Assembly: GCA_963698255.1 (NCBI GenBank) | Contig: CAVOQD010000037.1 | Coordinates: 186,001 to 250,000, forward strand | DNA: 64,000 bases | Direction: 5' to 3' | DNA from: JAWKOK01 sp963698255 | Lineage (GTDB): Bacteria; Chloroflexota; Anaerolineae; Caldilineales; Caldilineaceae | Part shown: positions 19,576 to 29,727 of the stretch, piece by piece | Layout of the letters: the number at the start of each line of letters is the position of its first letter | Position numbering within the stretch: position 1 is the first letter of the stretch | Translations under genes and position numbers: made by a program | The notes under the pieces: generated by a model | What the model saw: only the letters and a program-made list of their open reading frames with translations | The model's database searches: none | What the model was told of the DNA's origin: nothing

Positions 19576-20733
19576 ATGAAGATTACAAAGATCGAGACGT
19601 TTCAGTTGGAGAGCGAGCTGGATCGGCCCTTTGGCTGGTCCCAGGGCTGGATCGACCGGCGCCAGGTCGGCATTGCCAAGATCACGACGGACTCGGGCAT
19701 CGTCGGCTGGGGCGAGGGCTGCGGCGCTCCCTCGGCCACGATCATCCATGAGATCTTTGCGCCCAAGCTGATCGGCGCGGATCCCATGAACCGCGTCGGC
19801 CACTGGCAGACGATGTTCAACGCGCTCTACAACGCCAACCAGGCCGTCGGCTTCGGCGGCAACGCCATCAGCGCTATCGACATCGCGCTCTGGGACATCG
19901 CCGGCAAGGTGCTGGACGCGCCCATCTGCGACCTGCTCGGCGGGCACGTGCGCGACAAGGTGGCGGCCTACGCCACCGGCCTCTACTACACCGAGGGCGA
20001 ATTCCCCGATCGGCTGTTGGACGAGGCACGCGGCTACGTGGACGCCGGCTTCAAGGGCATGAAGACCAAGGTCGGCGGCCTGCCGCTGGACGAAGACGTC
20101 GCCCGCGTGACGGCCATTCGTGAGGCCATCGGCCCCGACATCCAGCTCATGGTCGACGCCAACCAGGGCTACAACGCGTCCACGGCCATCCGCATCGGGC
20201 GCAAACTGGCCGACCTGGATCTGCTCTGGTTCGAGGAGCCGGTCAACGCCCAGGATCTGGACGCCTATCTCCAGGTCAAGGCCGCCGTGCCCATGGCCAT
20301 CGCCGGCGGCGAGACCTTGCGCACCCGATACGAGTTCGGCCAGGCCTTCAAGCGCGATGTGTTCGACATTGCCCAGCCCGACATCGGCAACGTGGGCGGC
20401 ATCACCGAGATGGTCAAGGTGGCGGCGCTGGCCAACACCTTCGGCGTCCACCTCTATCCCCATGTCTGGGGATCGTCGATCATGATTGCAGCCACGCTGC
20501 ACGTCGCGGCCACGCTGGCGCCCAATCCGCCGGCGCGCAATGCGCTGCCCTATCAACAGGCCCCGGTCATGGAGTTCGACCGCACGCCGAGTCTGGTGCG
20601 CGACAAACTGTGTCATCAGGTTATCGACCAGGTCGACGGCTTCATCGCCGTGCCGGCAGAGCCGGGCCTGGGCGTCGACGTGAACGAGGAGATGCTGCAA
20701 CAGCTTTGCGTCTCCCATAAAATGTCCACATGA
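19576..20733 (+). CDS. Enolase-superfamily (mandelate racemase/muconate lactonizing) enzyme, probable sugar-acid dehydratase
   Basis: 385 residues. N-terminal capping domain, then a TIM barrel with the KxK pair (GMKTKVGG), metal ligands VDANQGY (Asp), WFEEPV (Glu) and AGGETL (Glu), and the downstream Asp of QPDIGNVGG and His of HVWGS. This catalytic set abstracts the alpha proton of a carboxylate sugar. The gene follows the GntR regulator immediately. Substrate could be galactonate, gluconate, galactarate or similar. The frame is intact. Confidence 0.9.
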   Translation: MKITKIETFQLESELDRPFGWSQGWIDRRQVGIAKITTDSGIVGWGEGCGAPSATIIHEIFAPKLIGADPMNRVGHWQTMFNALYNANQAVGFGGNAISAIDIALWDIAGKVLDAPICDLLGGHVRDKVAAYATGLYYTEGEFPDRLLDEARGYVDAGFKGMKTKVGGLPLDEDVARVTAIREAIGPDIQLMVDANQGYNASTAIRIGRKLADLDLLWFEEPVNAQDLDAYLQVKAAVPMAIAGGETLRTRYEFGQAFKRDVFDIAQPDIGNVGGITEMVKVAALANTFGVHLYPHVWGSSIMIAATLHVAATLAPNPPARNALPYQQAPVMEFDRTPSLVRDKLCHQVIDQVDGFIAVPAEPGLGVDVNEEMLQQLCVSHKMST

Positions 20734-21554
20734 TCGGCCAAGTTCGCTCGTTCACGACTTGTCATCTTGATTGGCCGCTGAACCGGGGCTGCGCAATATT
20801 GAAAGAAGCAAGGTGCATGCAAGAGTCGGTCTGTCATTCTGAGTACTTCTCGGCGGACCCGACGCTCCAACTGGAATGAACGTGCTACCGTCATTCCGAG
20901 CGTGCATGAGGGAGCACAAGGCACTTGGTAATACACCAGCGAGGAATCTCGGCTCACGATATCGAGACCTTTCGCTGGTGACTCAGGACAGCGCTATTTC
21001 TATGGAAGGCCCGCTCAGGCCTGTCCTGAGCGCAGCCGAAGGAGTGACAGAGCATTTCTCGCCGAGAAAACGAGCTTGTTCATTCGAAGCGAGTTTGCGT
21101 CGACAGATCAAACATGTTTACAGAATAGCGAAGTACCTGGACGATAACGTCGAGACCCTTCGTTGGCCATTCGAGTCCATGAATCTGCCAACGTAGACCC
21201 ACTCAGGGTGACAGAGAAGCTTCTGTTTCAATTGGGAACGTGTTGTGGACGTGAGAATTGCCCAATGCTCTGCCTTGGCAATTGGCCAGCGAAGGCATGT
21301 CCTGAGTGCAATCGAAGGAATCTCTCTTTGCATCGTACCCTACTCGGCTGAATCTCTTCTCACTATCTGCTGCCTTTACCACAAAACGCGACCACAACAT
21401 CGACGCCACGCCTCAAAAACGGGCGTGGCGTCATTTCGCCGTGCGATGCTATAATGTTCTTTGGTTGCACGCTTCGCAGCTTGTTGTTCGACAAAATCGG
21501 AGCCGAACCACTTACAATCTTCGCCCCCTTCGCATCGTAACGAGGAATCATAAG
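20734..21554. other. Repeat-rich non-coding region
   Basis: About 820 bp with no credible gene. It contains degraded pieces of intergenic repeat sequence: CTGTCATTCTGAG, GTCATTCCGAGC, CGAGGAATCTCGG, CGAGACCCTTCG, CTCAGGGTGACAGAG and two related copies of GTCCTGAGCGCAGCCGAAGG (21023) / GTCCTGAGTGCAATCGAAGG (21299). They look like remnants of a dispersed element family rather than promoters. Confidence 0.55.
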
Positions 21555-22572
21555 ATGATCAAAATCGCTGAAATGTTGCCGCCCTTCCCATCGCCCCTCT
21601 GGTCCATGGTCAAACAGTGTGGCGTCGACTATGTCGTCGGCGGCATGGATCTGTCCAGTCTGCCGCCGGGCAACTATAGCAGCCTGGAGCCGATTGAGTA
21701 TCCGGCCGATCCCGAAGACGCCCCCTGGAGCTACATGTCGTTGCTGCGCATCAAGACAATGTACGAAGATGCCGGCTTCAAGTTTGACGTCATCGAAAGC
21801 CGTCCGCCGCTCAATCTGGCCAAACTGGGCCTGCCGGGCCGAGACGAACAGATCGAGACCGCCTGCGAGCTGATCCGCAACATGGGCAAACTGGGCATCG
21901 GCGTCTGGTGCTACGAGTGGATGGCCATGTTCAACTGGATGCGCACCACCACCACGGCGCCCTCGCGCGGCGGCGCCCAGGTGACCGGCTACGACAACTC
22001 GCTGATGGTCAATGCGCCGTTGACCCGCGGCCGGCGAGGTGACTGAAGAGCAGCTCTGGGACAGCCTCGAATATTTCCTGAAGGCCGTCGTGCCGGTGGC
22101 CGAGGAAGCGGGCGTCAAGCTGGCCATGCATCCCGACGATCCGCCCCGCTCGCCCATCCGCGGCGTGGCGCGCATCATGCGCAGCATCGACAACTTCCAG
22201 CGTCTCGTCGACCTGGTCCCCAGCCCGGTCAACGGCATCTGTCTCTGCCAGGGCAATTTCACGCTCATGACCGACGATCTGCCCGCCGCCATCCGCCAGT
22301 TCGGCGAGCAGGACAAGATCTTCTTCGTCCACTTCCGCGATGTCCAGGGCGATGTGGACAAATTTGTCGAGGCCTTCCACGACGCCGGCAAGACCGACAT
22401 GCTGGCCGCCATCCAGGCCTACAAGGATGTCGGCTTCGAGGGCGTGCTGCGCCCCGACCATGTGCCGACCATGACCGGCGACGACAACTCGCGGCCGGGC
22501 TACTCGTCCATCGGCCGGCTGTATGCCATCGGCTACATCAAGGGCCTGCGCGAGGCGGTCTACGCATCGTGA
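21555..22572 (+). CDS. Mannonate dehydratase-like protein (UxuA family), one frameshift
   Basis: ATG 21555 (MIKIAEMLPPFPSPLW). The second half has HPDDPP, ICLCQGNF and FFVHFRDVQG, hallmarks of the UxuA TIM barrel, which dehydrates D-mannonate to 2-keto-3-deoxygluconate. Near 22025 an extra C (ACCCGCGG for ACCGCGG) shifts the frame; repair gives the continuous LTAAGEVTEEQLW. The product is about 339 residues, close to short UxuA homologues. With the SDR at 43.2 kb and the enolase-superfamily genes it suggests uronate/aldonate breakdown. It overlaps the Nudix start by 4 bp. Confidence 0.85.
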
Positions 22573-23094
22573 GCGAGGCCCAAGGTCTGCACCTCGACGC
22601 CATGAAACTGGGTGTCTTCACGGCCATTGTGCTGCGCCATCCAAGCGAGGACGCAGCACTGTTGCTGCGTCGCAGCGCGGGCAAGAAGCGCTTTCCGGGC
22701 CTCATCACCGGCATCGGCGGCCAGGTTGAGCTGACCCAGGGCGAGGGCGAGGATCTGGGCGCATCTTTGCTGCGCGAGTTCCAGGAGGAGACCAAGATCC
22801 CGCTGGAGATCGTAACGGACGTGCGTTGCCGCCTGTCGACCCTGATCACGCGCGGCGATCTTCAGGTGCTGCTGCTCTGGTTCACCGGCCGGTTGACGGC
22901 CATGCCCGACGATCTCTCCTGCACCGAAGGTCACCTCGAGTTCTTCGATGTCAACGCATCTGCCGTCCGAGCAGATGATCCCCACCGCGCGGCAGGCAGT
23001 CCCGTTCATCCTCGCGCTGCCGGGTGATGACCGAACGATCTACAACGGCGTCTTTGATGCCGAGGGATCACTGATCACGAACTGGTCCGGCTAG
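22569..23094 (+). CDS. Nudix hydrolase (frameshift near C-terminus)
   Basis: GTG start overlaps the previous stop (GTGA). The Nudix box is visible as EDLGASLLREFQEETKI with the REFQEE catalytic helix; the Gly after EE is Lys, and the loop before the box is longer than usual. Near 22957 one extra T in GCATCTGCCG moves the end of the protein into another frame (LPSEQMIPTARQAVPFILAL ... TNWSG), ending at 23094. Hydrolyses a nucleoside-diphosphate-linked substrate, not identifiable here. Confidence 0.75.
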
Positions 23095-23113
23095 GTTAGG
23101 ACATAATTTGCAG

Positions 23114-23248
23114 GCCACAGATGACTCCACTGCAAAAAGGAAAAACAACCACGGATTACACGAATTTCACGGATTTTTCACTGAGGGCAATCCGTGTAAT
23201 CTGTGAAATCCGTGGCAAAGCTAGTTTTGCAGCAGAGTCATCTGTGGC
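23114..23248. repeat. Nested intergenic hairpin with ACGGATTACACGAATTTCACGG core
   Basis: Outer arms GCCACAGATGACTC / GAGTCATCTGTGGC and inner arms CCACGGATTACACG / the matching run ending AATCCGTGG form a nested stem. It is distantly related to the CCGCGGAT elements, and again lies between + genes. Confidence 0.75.
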
Positions 23249-23268
23249 TCATTAGAAAGGAATTCATC

Positions 23269-24042
23269 ATGTCGAAAATTCCCGTAGGATGCGAACTCTA
23301 CTCTGTCCGTTACGCCCTGGCCGAGGATATGCCGGGCACCGTCAAGGCCGTGGCCGACATGGGCTACGACGGCGTCGAGTTTTTCGGACAGCCCCAGCAC
23401 AGCGCGGCGGCCTACAAGCAGGCCCTGGACGACGCCGGCACCATCTGCTGCGGCTGGCACACGGCCTTCGTCAACATGCAGGATGACAAGTTGGAAGAGA
23501 CCATCGAGTTCAACCGCATTATCGGCAACACCCGGCTGATCGTGCCCGGCATCCCGCCTGAGCATCGGCAGACGCTGGATGATTGGCGCAAGCTGGCCGA
23601 CTGGTTCAGCGAGGTTGCCGAGAAGCTGGAACCCCATGGCATGGTCACCGGCTACCACAACCACACCGTCGAGTTCGAGGTGTTGGACGGCGGCTATCCC
23701 TGGTTCACGCTCTTTGACAACGCCTCCAAAAAGGTGCTGGCCCAGCTCGACAACGGCCACGCCTTCCGGGCCGGCGCCGACGTGGTCGAGACGGTCAAGC
23801 GCTATCCGGGTCAGGGCAAGTCGATCCATCTCAAACCCTACTCGCGCACGTTGGGCCAGGGCGGCGAGAAAGGCTACGATCCGCTCATCGGCGACGACGA
23901 GATCCCCTGGGAACCCTTCTTCACCGCCTGCGAAACCATCGGCGGCGTCGAGTGGTACATCATCGAGTACGAGAGCAACGCCTATCCTGAGCTTGAGGCG
24001 GTGGACAAGTGTCTTCAGGCGTTGCGGGCGATGGGGAAGTAG
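23269..24042 (+). CDS. Sugar phosphate isomerase/epimerase (xylose isomerase-like TIM barrel)
   Basis: 257 residues, ATG 23269 after AGAAAGGA (MSKIPVGCELYSVRYAL). Typical elements are DGVEFFG, TGYHNHTVEFE (metal-binding region) and AQLDNGHAFRAG, with a terminal EWYIIEYE (Glu ligand). The superfamily includes inosose and 3-keto-sugar isomerases and epimerases. Its place among oxidoreductases and a sulfatase implies a role in oxidised sugar catabolism. Frame intact. Confidence 0.85.
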   Translation: MSKIPVGCELYSVRYALAEDMPGTVKAVADMGYDGVEFFGQPQHSAAAYKQALDDAGTICCGWHTAFVNMQDDKLEETIEFNRIIGNTRLIVPGIPPEHRQTLDDWRKLADWFSEVAEKLEPHGMVTGYHNHTVEFEVLDGGYPWFTLFDNASKKVLAQLDNGHAFRAGADVVETVKRYPGQGKSIHLKPYSRTLGQGGEKGYDPLIGDDEIPWEPFFTACETIGGVEWYIIEYESNAYPELEAVDKCLQALRAMGK

Positions 24043-24111
24043 GGGGTTGACTGCGTGATGCTTGCTGCGTGAGGAATACTGCGTAACACCGTACTGCGTA
24101 AGGGCAGTCGG

Positions 24112-24192
24112 TGACGCGGATTGTCTGTTCGCACGCCTTCGAGCGAACAGATCTGCGGAAATCCGTTCCAAGAATCCGCGAAATCCGCGTCA
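24112..24192. repeat. Intergenic hairpin (TGACGCGGAT...AATCCGCGTCA)
   Basis: Outer arms TGACGCGGATT / AATCCGCGTCA enclose a second perfect hairpin TCTGTTCGC / GCGAACAGA. It belongs with the other GCGGAT-type intergenic palindromes and precedes the sulfatase by about 30 bp. Confidence 0.7.
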
Positions 24193-24223
24193 ATCGGAGC
24201 ATCCGCTTCTGTCGGAGACAACA

Positions 24224-25695
24224 ATGACTTTGCCGCCCAACATTCTCTGGATCTGCACCGACCAGCAGCGCTTCGACACCATCGGCGCGCTGGGCAACGA
24301 ATACTGTCTCGACGCCCAACATCGACCGCCTGGTGGCCCAGGGCGTGGCCTTCACGCGGGCCTATTGCCAAAGCCCCATCTGCACGCCCAGCCGGGCCAG
24401 CTTTCTCACCGGGCGCTATGCCAGCACGGTCCATGCGACGCGCAACGGCAACGACACCTTTCCCGACAGCCCGCCGCTGGTGACCCGTCTGCTGGCCGAC
24501 GAGATCGACGGCGTCGGCTACGACTGCGGGCTGATCGGCAAGCTGCATCTGGCCGGGGCCTATCGACGCATCGAGCCGCGGGTGGACGACGGCTATCGCT
24601 ACTGGCAGTACAGCCACGCCCCCCGCGATGACTGGCCCGTGGGACATGACTACGCCGACTGGGTCAAGGCCCAGGGCTGCGATCTGGGCGAACTCAACCT
24701 CGATCCCGAGGGCATCCCCGCCGAGCTGCACCAGACCACCTGGTGCGCCGAAAAGACCATCGAGTTTTTCAGCGAAGAACGGGATGGTCCCTGGCTGGCC
24801 AGCGTCAACATCTATGACCCGCATCCGCCCTTCAACCCGCCGGCCGAGTATCGAGCCATGTTCGATCCGGCCGACATGCCGGGACCGCTCTTCCGCGAGA
24901 GCGATCTGGCCCAGCAGGCAGCGCTGGCGCCGCTCGATTTCCAGTCGCGTGGGCAACATCCCGACGATCTGGACATCAAGAATCCGGTCATTCCCATGCC
25001 GCCCAGCGCCGGCCTGGTGGAGGGCGAGTCGATCGGCGGCAAGCGCGATGCCAAGACCTTGCAGGCCGCCTACTACGCCATGATCAAGCTCATCGACGAT
25101 CAGGTGGGCCGCATCCTCGATGCGCTGGAAGAGAGCGGGCAGCGTGACAACACGGTCGTCATCTTCATGAGCGACCACGGCGAGACGCTGGGCGATCACG
25201 GGCTGATCCAGAAGGGCTGCCGCTTCTACGAAGGGCTGGTTCACGTGCCGCTGATTCTCTCGTGGCCGGGGCAATTCGCTGCCGGATTGGTCAGCGACGC
25301 GCTGGTCGAACTGACCGACATCGCGCCGACGCTGCTTGAACTGGCCGGGCGGCCGATCCCCGACGGCATGCAGGGCCGCTCGCTTGCTGCCGATTCTCAG
25401 CGGCGAGGCTTCGCCCGAGCACCACCGCGACTTCGTGCGCTGCGAGTACTACGACGCGCTGGATCAGCCGGACGGCACCTTCGGCACCATGTACTTCGAC
25501 GGACGCTACAAACTGAGCGTCTACCACGGCCACAACCTGGGCGAACTGTACGACCTTGCCGAAGATCCCGACGAGTTCGACAATCTGTGGGACGAGCCGG
25601 ATTTCCAGAAGCTCAAACTCGACCTCATTTTGCGCAGTTTTGACGCTTCGATGCTGGCGCTGGATGTCGGGTCAGAGCGGATCGGACCGATGTAG
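24224..25695 (+). CDS. Sulfatase (formylglycine-dependent), two frameshifts
   Basis: ATG 24224 (MTLPPNILWICTDQQRFDTIG). The active-site motif CTPSRASFLTGRY has the C-x-P-S-R Cys that is converted to formylglycine; the metal-site motif SDHGETLGDHG is present. Frame shifts: an extra base near 24308 (before TPNIDRL) and an extra T near 25384 (GCTTGCTG for GCTGCTG); removing them yields about 490 residues. No signal peptide is seen. It hydrolyses a sulfate ester, likely from a sulfated sugar, consistent with the surrounding catabolic genes. Confidence 0.85.
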
Positions 25696-25841
25696 GGTTG
25701 CATCAGCAGTATTGCGCTTGACTTCCTTGCTGTCGCCCTCAACCTTCGCTACAATGGACGCAACGCTGTAGCCATTACGGGCAGCCTGGGACCACCACAA
25801 CAACGCTCAATTTCCATAGTGCCCTCGCTCCCACCGGCTTA

Positions 25842-25922
25842 GTTCAACACGGATTATGCGGCGGCAACTGGGCTTGGTGACACTTGATTCTCTTCACGCC
25901 GCATAATCCTTATTCGTTGGCG
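25842..25922 (+). repeat. attC-like site 1 (81 bp)
   Basis: Starts with GTTCAAC (matches RYYYAAC) and ends with GTTGGCG. A perfect 13-bp stem GGATTATGCGGCG / CGCCGCATAATCC lies between, with a 33-base loop. It marks the left edge of the cassette island, 147 bp after the sulfatase stop. Confidence 0.65.
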
Positions 25923-26068
25923 GGCTACCGACGTCGATTAAGTGACTTGAAACAAGATCGGTCAAAAATTGAAGTCACAGAATCTAGCAAACCAACAGGC
26001 TGGCGTAGCTTGCATGCCAATAGCAGCAACACAACGAACCAACGTTTGCAGAAGCGATTAGTTTGACA

Positions 26069-26839
26069 ATGATAGATAATTTTGAGCTATTACGTTACTA
26101 CACAATGGCCATTGCCAAAAAGTGGGTCTTCTGGATATTTTTGGCCCTAGATGTGATTGCCATAGTTGTCATATATTTTTCCCCCACACTGAATATTCCG
26201 CAGATTTTCTATTGGGGTCTCGCAGCTTTCGGCGTCTTTTGGGCTGGATTCCAAGTATACCGTGACATGGCAGTAAAGATTCCAGATGATGACAAAGGAC
26301 CCACAGGCCTCGCTATACCGCCCAATCGATTGGTTAGAACTGAATCGAAACCGAGCATTAAGATTTCTTTGCTTGATGGGCACCAATACGATTATGCGCT
26401 AGCTGGACATGATACTCGATCAAATCGAATTACAATGCCAAATGCGACACTTACAATTCACGTTCGGATCGAAAACGATGGGAATAGCCCGGCAGAAGTA
26501 TTGTCGATAGCAGCAAAGACGAGTCTGCTGGGATATCCACTGTATAGCACACGTACGAATACTATGTCAGAGAATGACTCACCATATGAATACCCGATTC
26601 ATATGGAATCAGGTGCAATATTGCCGTGTGATATCGCTGTCGTAATCAATTCTGGTCCAACTGACTCTGACGTTTCATTTGCGGCCGACATTAAAGAATT
26701 CAGTACACCACCCAACTCATCTCAATCTGCAACAATTGTTGTAAGAGTAGTAAACCCAAGAGGCAAACCGATATTCTTTGAAAAAGAATTCGATATGTCA
26801 GTGCTGCCGTTATATGAGCAATATATTGCCTGTCAATAA
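26069..26839 (+). pseudogene. Cassette gene for a two-helix membrane protein, 3' end interrupted by IS21-family element
   Basis: ATG 26069 (MIDNFELLRYY). Two N-terminal helices (WVFWIFLALDVIAIVVIYF; FYWGLAAFGVFWAGFQVY) are followed by an extracellular-like beta-rich region. The last codons and the stop at 26839 belong to the inserted IS. Removing the IS and one TSD copy restores EQYIALWESMKRTDLVRL... ending at the TAG at 29928-29930. It is visibly more A/T-rich than the flanking chromosome. Function unknown. Confidence 0.75.
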
Positions 26840-27065
26840 CCGGGTCTAAATGCAGCGCGCGTTTTCGGCCAAAGTGCAACACCGGTAGTCGATTCTGCAA
26901 AGCGGTCGAGACAATCAGAACTCGGGCGGTCTGAATCGAGCGGTGGATAGATGAGCCCCTTGACAATCTATGCGATAATCACCTCCTTTTGAGCGGATGG
27001 CCCCTGTGGCAAGAGGCCGTGCAGATGTGCGATGTGGCAAGACCATCAAGGGAAAGAAGATCGAG

Positions 27066-27362
27066 TCAGGTTGATGCGCTAGGACCGAACTGTCTACGCC
27101 AGGCATCACGGCGTTGGCGATAGGCCTTCTGTTTGCAGGCAGCGCTGCAATAGAGGCCGGTTCTGCCCACGGCTTCTCGGGTGAATAGCTGCTGGCAAAC
27201 TGGACAGCGATGCTGTCGAGTGGAGCGAGACTCTGCCTCAACCACTTTTTCCAGGAGCTTTTTCAAGAGTTGCTCATCGGCGTCACCTGCATGGGATGCG
27301 AGCGTTTCGGTCAGACAGTGTCGCAAGCGTTCTGTTTCCTGCAAGGTCAAATCCAGTTGCAT
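27066..27362 (-). CDS. Small zinc-finger protein carried in the IS21 element
   Basis: About 98 residues from ATG 27362 (GGAGGTG upstream; ATG 27389 is possible). It has a helical N-terminus (QLDLTLQETERLRHCL) and a C-terminal zinc motif CPVCQQLF...YCSAACKQKAYRQRR. It is downstream of istB in the same direction; ordinary IS21 elements have only istA and istB. A copy of the istB-end sequence, GATAATCACCTCC, lies on each side of it (26977 and 27427), suggesting it was gained by recombination. Probably nucleic-acid binding. Confidence 0.65.
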   Translation of the reverse strand: MQLDLTLQETERLRHCLTETLASHAGDADEQLLKKLLEKVVEAESRSTRQHRCPVCQQLFTREAVGRTGLYCSAACKQKAYRQRRDAWRRQFGPSAST

Positions 27363-27421
27363 CACCACCTCCATAAGCGTTACTGTCATTTCGTAACGGT
27401 CTGGGTCTATGCCTTATCAAT

Positions 27422-28183
27422 CTAGGCGATAATCACCTCCTCTTCGAGTTTTTTGCGTCCCTGAGCGCGGAAGCTGGCGCCGGTGATGACGACAACGGTG
27501 GCGCGATGGGCCAGGCGGTCGAGACCGGCCGAGGCGAGCAAAGGATCGCCAAAGAGTGTGGGCCACTCGGAAGGCGCCCGGTTGCTGGTCAGCATGATGC
27601 TGCCCTTTTCATAGCGTTCGTTGATGACGTCATAGAGATCTTCAGGCCCGGGCGGGGCCAACGGTTTGAGTCCAAAGTCGTCCAGAATGAGCAGGTCTGG
27701 ACGCAGAACGCTCTGGAAACGTCGTTCCAAGGTGTCATCGGCGCGACCGCCGTTGATTTGCTGCAACATCTTGTGGGTGTTGACGAAGAGCACATCAAAG
27801 CCTTGACGACAAGCTTCGTGGGCCAGGGCCTGGGCAAGATGAGACTTACCCACACCAGTCGGGCCGCAGATGAGAACGTTCTCCTTGCGGCGGATGTAGT
27901 CGCAACTGGCCACCTGCATGACCTGCTGGCGGTTGATGGTCGGGTTGAAGTCGAAATCGAAACTCTCCATGCTCTTGGTCGTGTTGACTGTGGCGCGTCG
28001 CAGGCGCAGCGCCAACTGTTTCTGGGCGCGGCGTTCAACCTCATCCTCGACCAGGCGGGTCAGGAACTCGACGTAGGTCCACTTGTTATCCACAGCCTGT
28101 TGGTTACGTGCTTCCAGCGTTTCCAGAATGCCGGAAAGTCGTAGCTGTTTGAGGTGTGGCGTCAACTGGTGCATCAGTTCCAT
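27422..28183 (-). CDS. istB: IS21 helper ATPase IstB
   Basis: 253 residues with AAA+ Walker A GPTGVGKSHLAQAL, Walker B LLILDDFG and the sensor region LTSNRAPSEW. It assembles on DNA and stimulates the IstA transposase. It overlaps the istA end by 10 bp. Intact. Confidence 0.95.
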   Translation of the reverse strand: MELMHQLTPHLKQLRLSGILETLEARNQQAVDNKWTYVEFLTRLVEDEVERRAQKQLALRLRRATVNTTKSMESFDFDFNPTINRQQVMQVASCDYIRRKENVLICGPTGVGKSHLAQALAHEACRQGFDVLFVNTHKMLQQINGGRADDTLERRFQSVLRPDLLILDDFGLKPLAPPGPEDLYDVINERYEKGSIMLTSNRAPSEWPTLFGDPLLASAGLDRLAHRATVVVITGASFRAQGRKKLEEEVIIA

Positions 28184-29727
28184 GTGACACCGCCAAAGAG
28201 ATGACCGACCAGTTCGCCGGCCGTGCGCACGAAGGTGTTCGCCGGTGCAGGTTTGGAAGGTGCTGGTGCGGGATCTTCATCGTGCCTCTTGGTGAGAATA
28301 CGCTTGACCGTCATGTAGCTTGGGTCGTCAAACTGTAGGGCACGAGCGCAGGCGGCCTCCAACCGCCGGTCGCCGAAGCGGTCCCGCAGTTTGAGCAGAC
28401 GCTGAACTGTGGGCAAACGCTCAACGACTTTGTCATCCAGCAATGTCTTGACAACCTCGGTTGTGGCAACGCCGATGTCTTCAGCGGCAGTCAGACACAT
28501 GGTGCGGTTGAGAAAGAGTCCCGGCAGCTTCTCCGGCGGCAGATGGGCTGGATGGGTCTGACGTTCTCCAGGTCGTTGCGCCCGGTCATGGGTGGCAACC
28601 AACTGATGGTCTGCTGTGTAGATCTGCACATGCTGGCAGCCGCCTCGAATGTGCAGTTTCTGGTCGACCAAGCGAAAGGGCGCCGAGTAGAAGGCGTTCT
28701 CGAAAACCACATGGCAGTCTCGATGTAGCTTGGCCACCTTCCAGATGGCCAGGTCGTAGGGTGTTTGTGGCAGTGGTTGCAACCGCTCTTGTTCGACTTG
28801 TTGGAAACGCCCCAGTGGTTGCTCCTTGGTTGTTCCGTGAATCCGCCGTCCAGCAGTTGTTTCGCACCAGACCAGCACATCCTGGTTGGCTTGAAGGATG
28901 GATGTGGTTGTGCGGCCACCCAGGAAGTTGCGCTTCACGTAGTGGACGCCGCCCTGTTCAACCTTGCCTTTGTGCTCCGGGGTGTAGGGTCGACAGGGTG
29001 CGATGAGAAAGCCATAGTGTTCGGCGCATTCTCGATACGCCTGCTGGACCTGCGGGTCATCCCAGCAAGCTCGGATGATGGCCGCTTTCAGATTATCGAT
29101 GACGACCCGCTCTGGAACGCCGTCAAAGTAGGCCAAGGCGTTGCGATGACAGCGTAGCCAGGTCGCCACTTTTTGGTCGAAGACAAACTCGACATACTGA
29201 TGGCGGCTCCAAGAAAGGGTCATGACGAAGGCCCAGGCTCTGCGTTCTTGGCCTGTTTCCGGGTCAAGCATGCGGCCGGCATAGCCAAAATCGACCTGGG
29301 CTTCTTGGCCTGGTTTGCGCTCCACCCGCACGGTCACGTCCGGTGTGAGCGGTTCCAGCTTGCGCACGAACCGATGTAGGGATGAGTAGCTGCCTTGGTA
29401 CCCTCGTTCTTGCAGCCGTTGCAAAATTGCCGCGATCTCAACGCCTTCTTTGCGCAGTTGGATAACGGACTCTCGGTAGGCGGCGACCGATGACTGGTTT
29501 TGGGGCGGCGGTGTCGGTGGAAAGACATCAACAAAGCGTTTCTGCAGTTCTTCCAGCGGCGGCAATTCGCCTGTCAGCAGATCCTCTGCTTCGGCCCATG
29601 ACGCATACTTCTTGACCGTGCGCCAGTTCACTTGCAGATCACGCGCGATCTGCCGTTTGCTGCTCCCGGCTCGTAGCCGGTGGATGATCTCTCGTACATC
29701 CATGAGTTTGGTTCTCCTGTTGGCCAT
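28174..29727 (-). CDS. istA: IS21 transposase IstA
   Basis: Start ATG 29727 is chosen for its GGGAGGAGCC site (MANRRTKLMDVREI); a start at 29790 would add 21 residues. N-terminal helix-turn-helix (KRQIARDLQVNWRTVKKY) and an rve/DDE core: Asp in AQVDFGYAG, Asp in VVIDNLKAAI, Glu in PEHKGKVEQGG. The C-terminal segment contacts IstB. Appears complete, so the element may still move. Confidence 0.93.
   Translation of the reverse strand: MANRRTKLMDVREIIHRLRAGSSKRQIARDLQVNWRTVKKYASWAEAEDLLTGELPPLEELQKRFVDVFPPTPPPQNQSSVAAYRESVIQLRKEGVEIAAILQRLQERGYQGSYSSLHRFVRKLEPLTPDVTVRVERKPGQEAQVDFGYAGRMLDPETGQERRAWAFVMTLSWSRHQYVEFVFDQKVATWLRCHRNALAYFDGVPERVVIDNLKAAIIRACWDDPQVQQAYRECAEHYGFLIAPCRPYTPEHKGKVEQGGVHYVKRNFLGGRTTTSILQANQDVLVWCETTAGRRIHGTTKEQPLGRFQQVEQERLQPLPQTPYDLAIWKVAKLHRDCHVVFENAFYSAPFRLVDQKLHIRGGCQHVQIYTADHQLVATHDRAQRPGERQTHPAHLPPEKLPGLFLNRTMCLTAAEDIGVATTEVVKTLLDDKVVERLPTVQRLLKLRDRFGDRRLEAACARALQFDDPSYMTVKRILTKRHDEDPAPAPSKPAPANTFVRTAGELVGHLFGGVTWN

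Noticed and set aside
19285..20718. Long minus-strand frame opposite the enolase-superfamily gene
   Set aside because: The + strand has all catalytic motifs and an RBS; the minus frame is His/Asp/Gly-rich noise typical of shadows in GC-rich genes.
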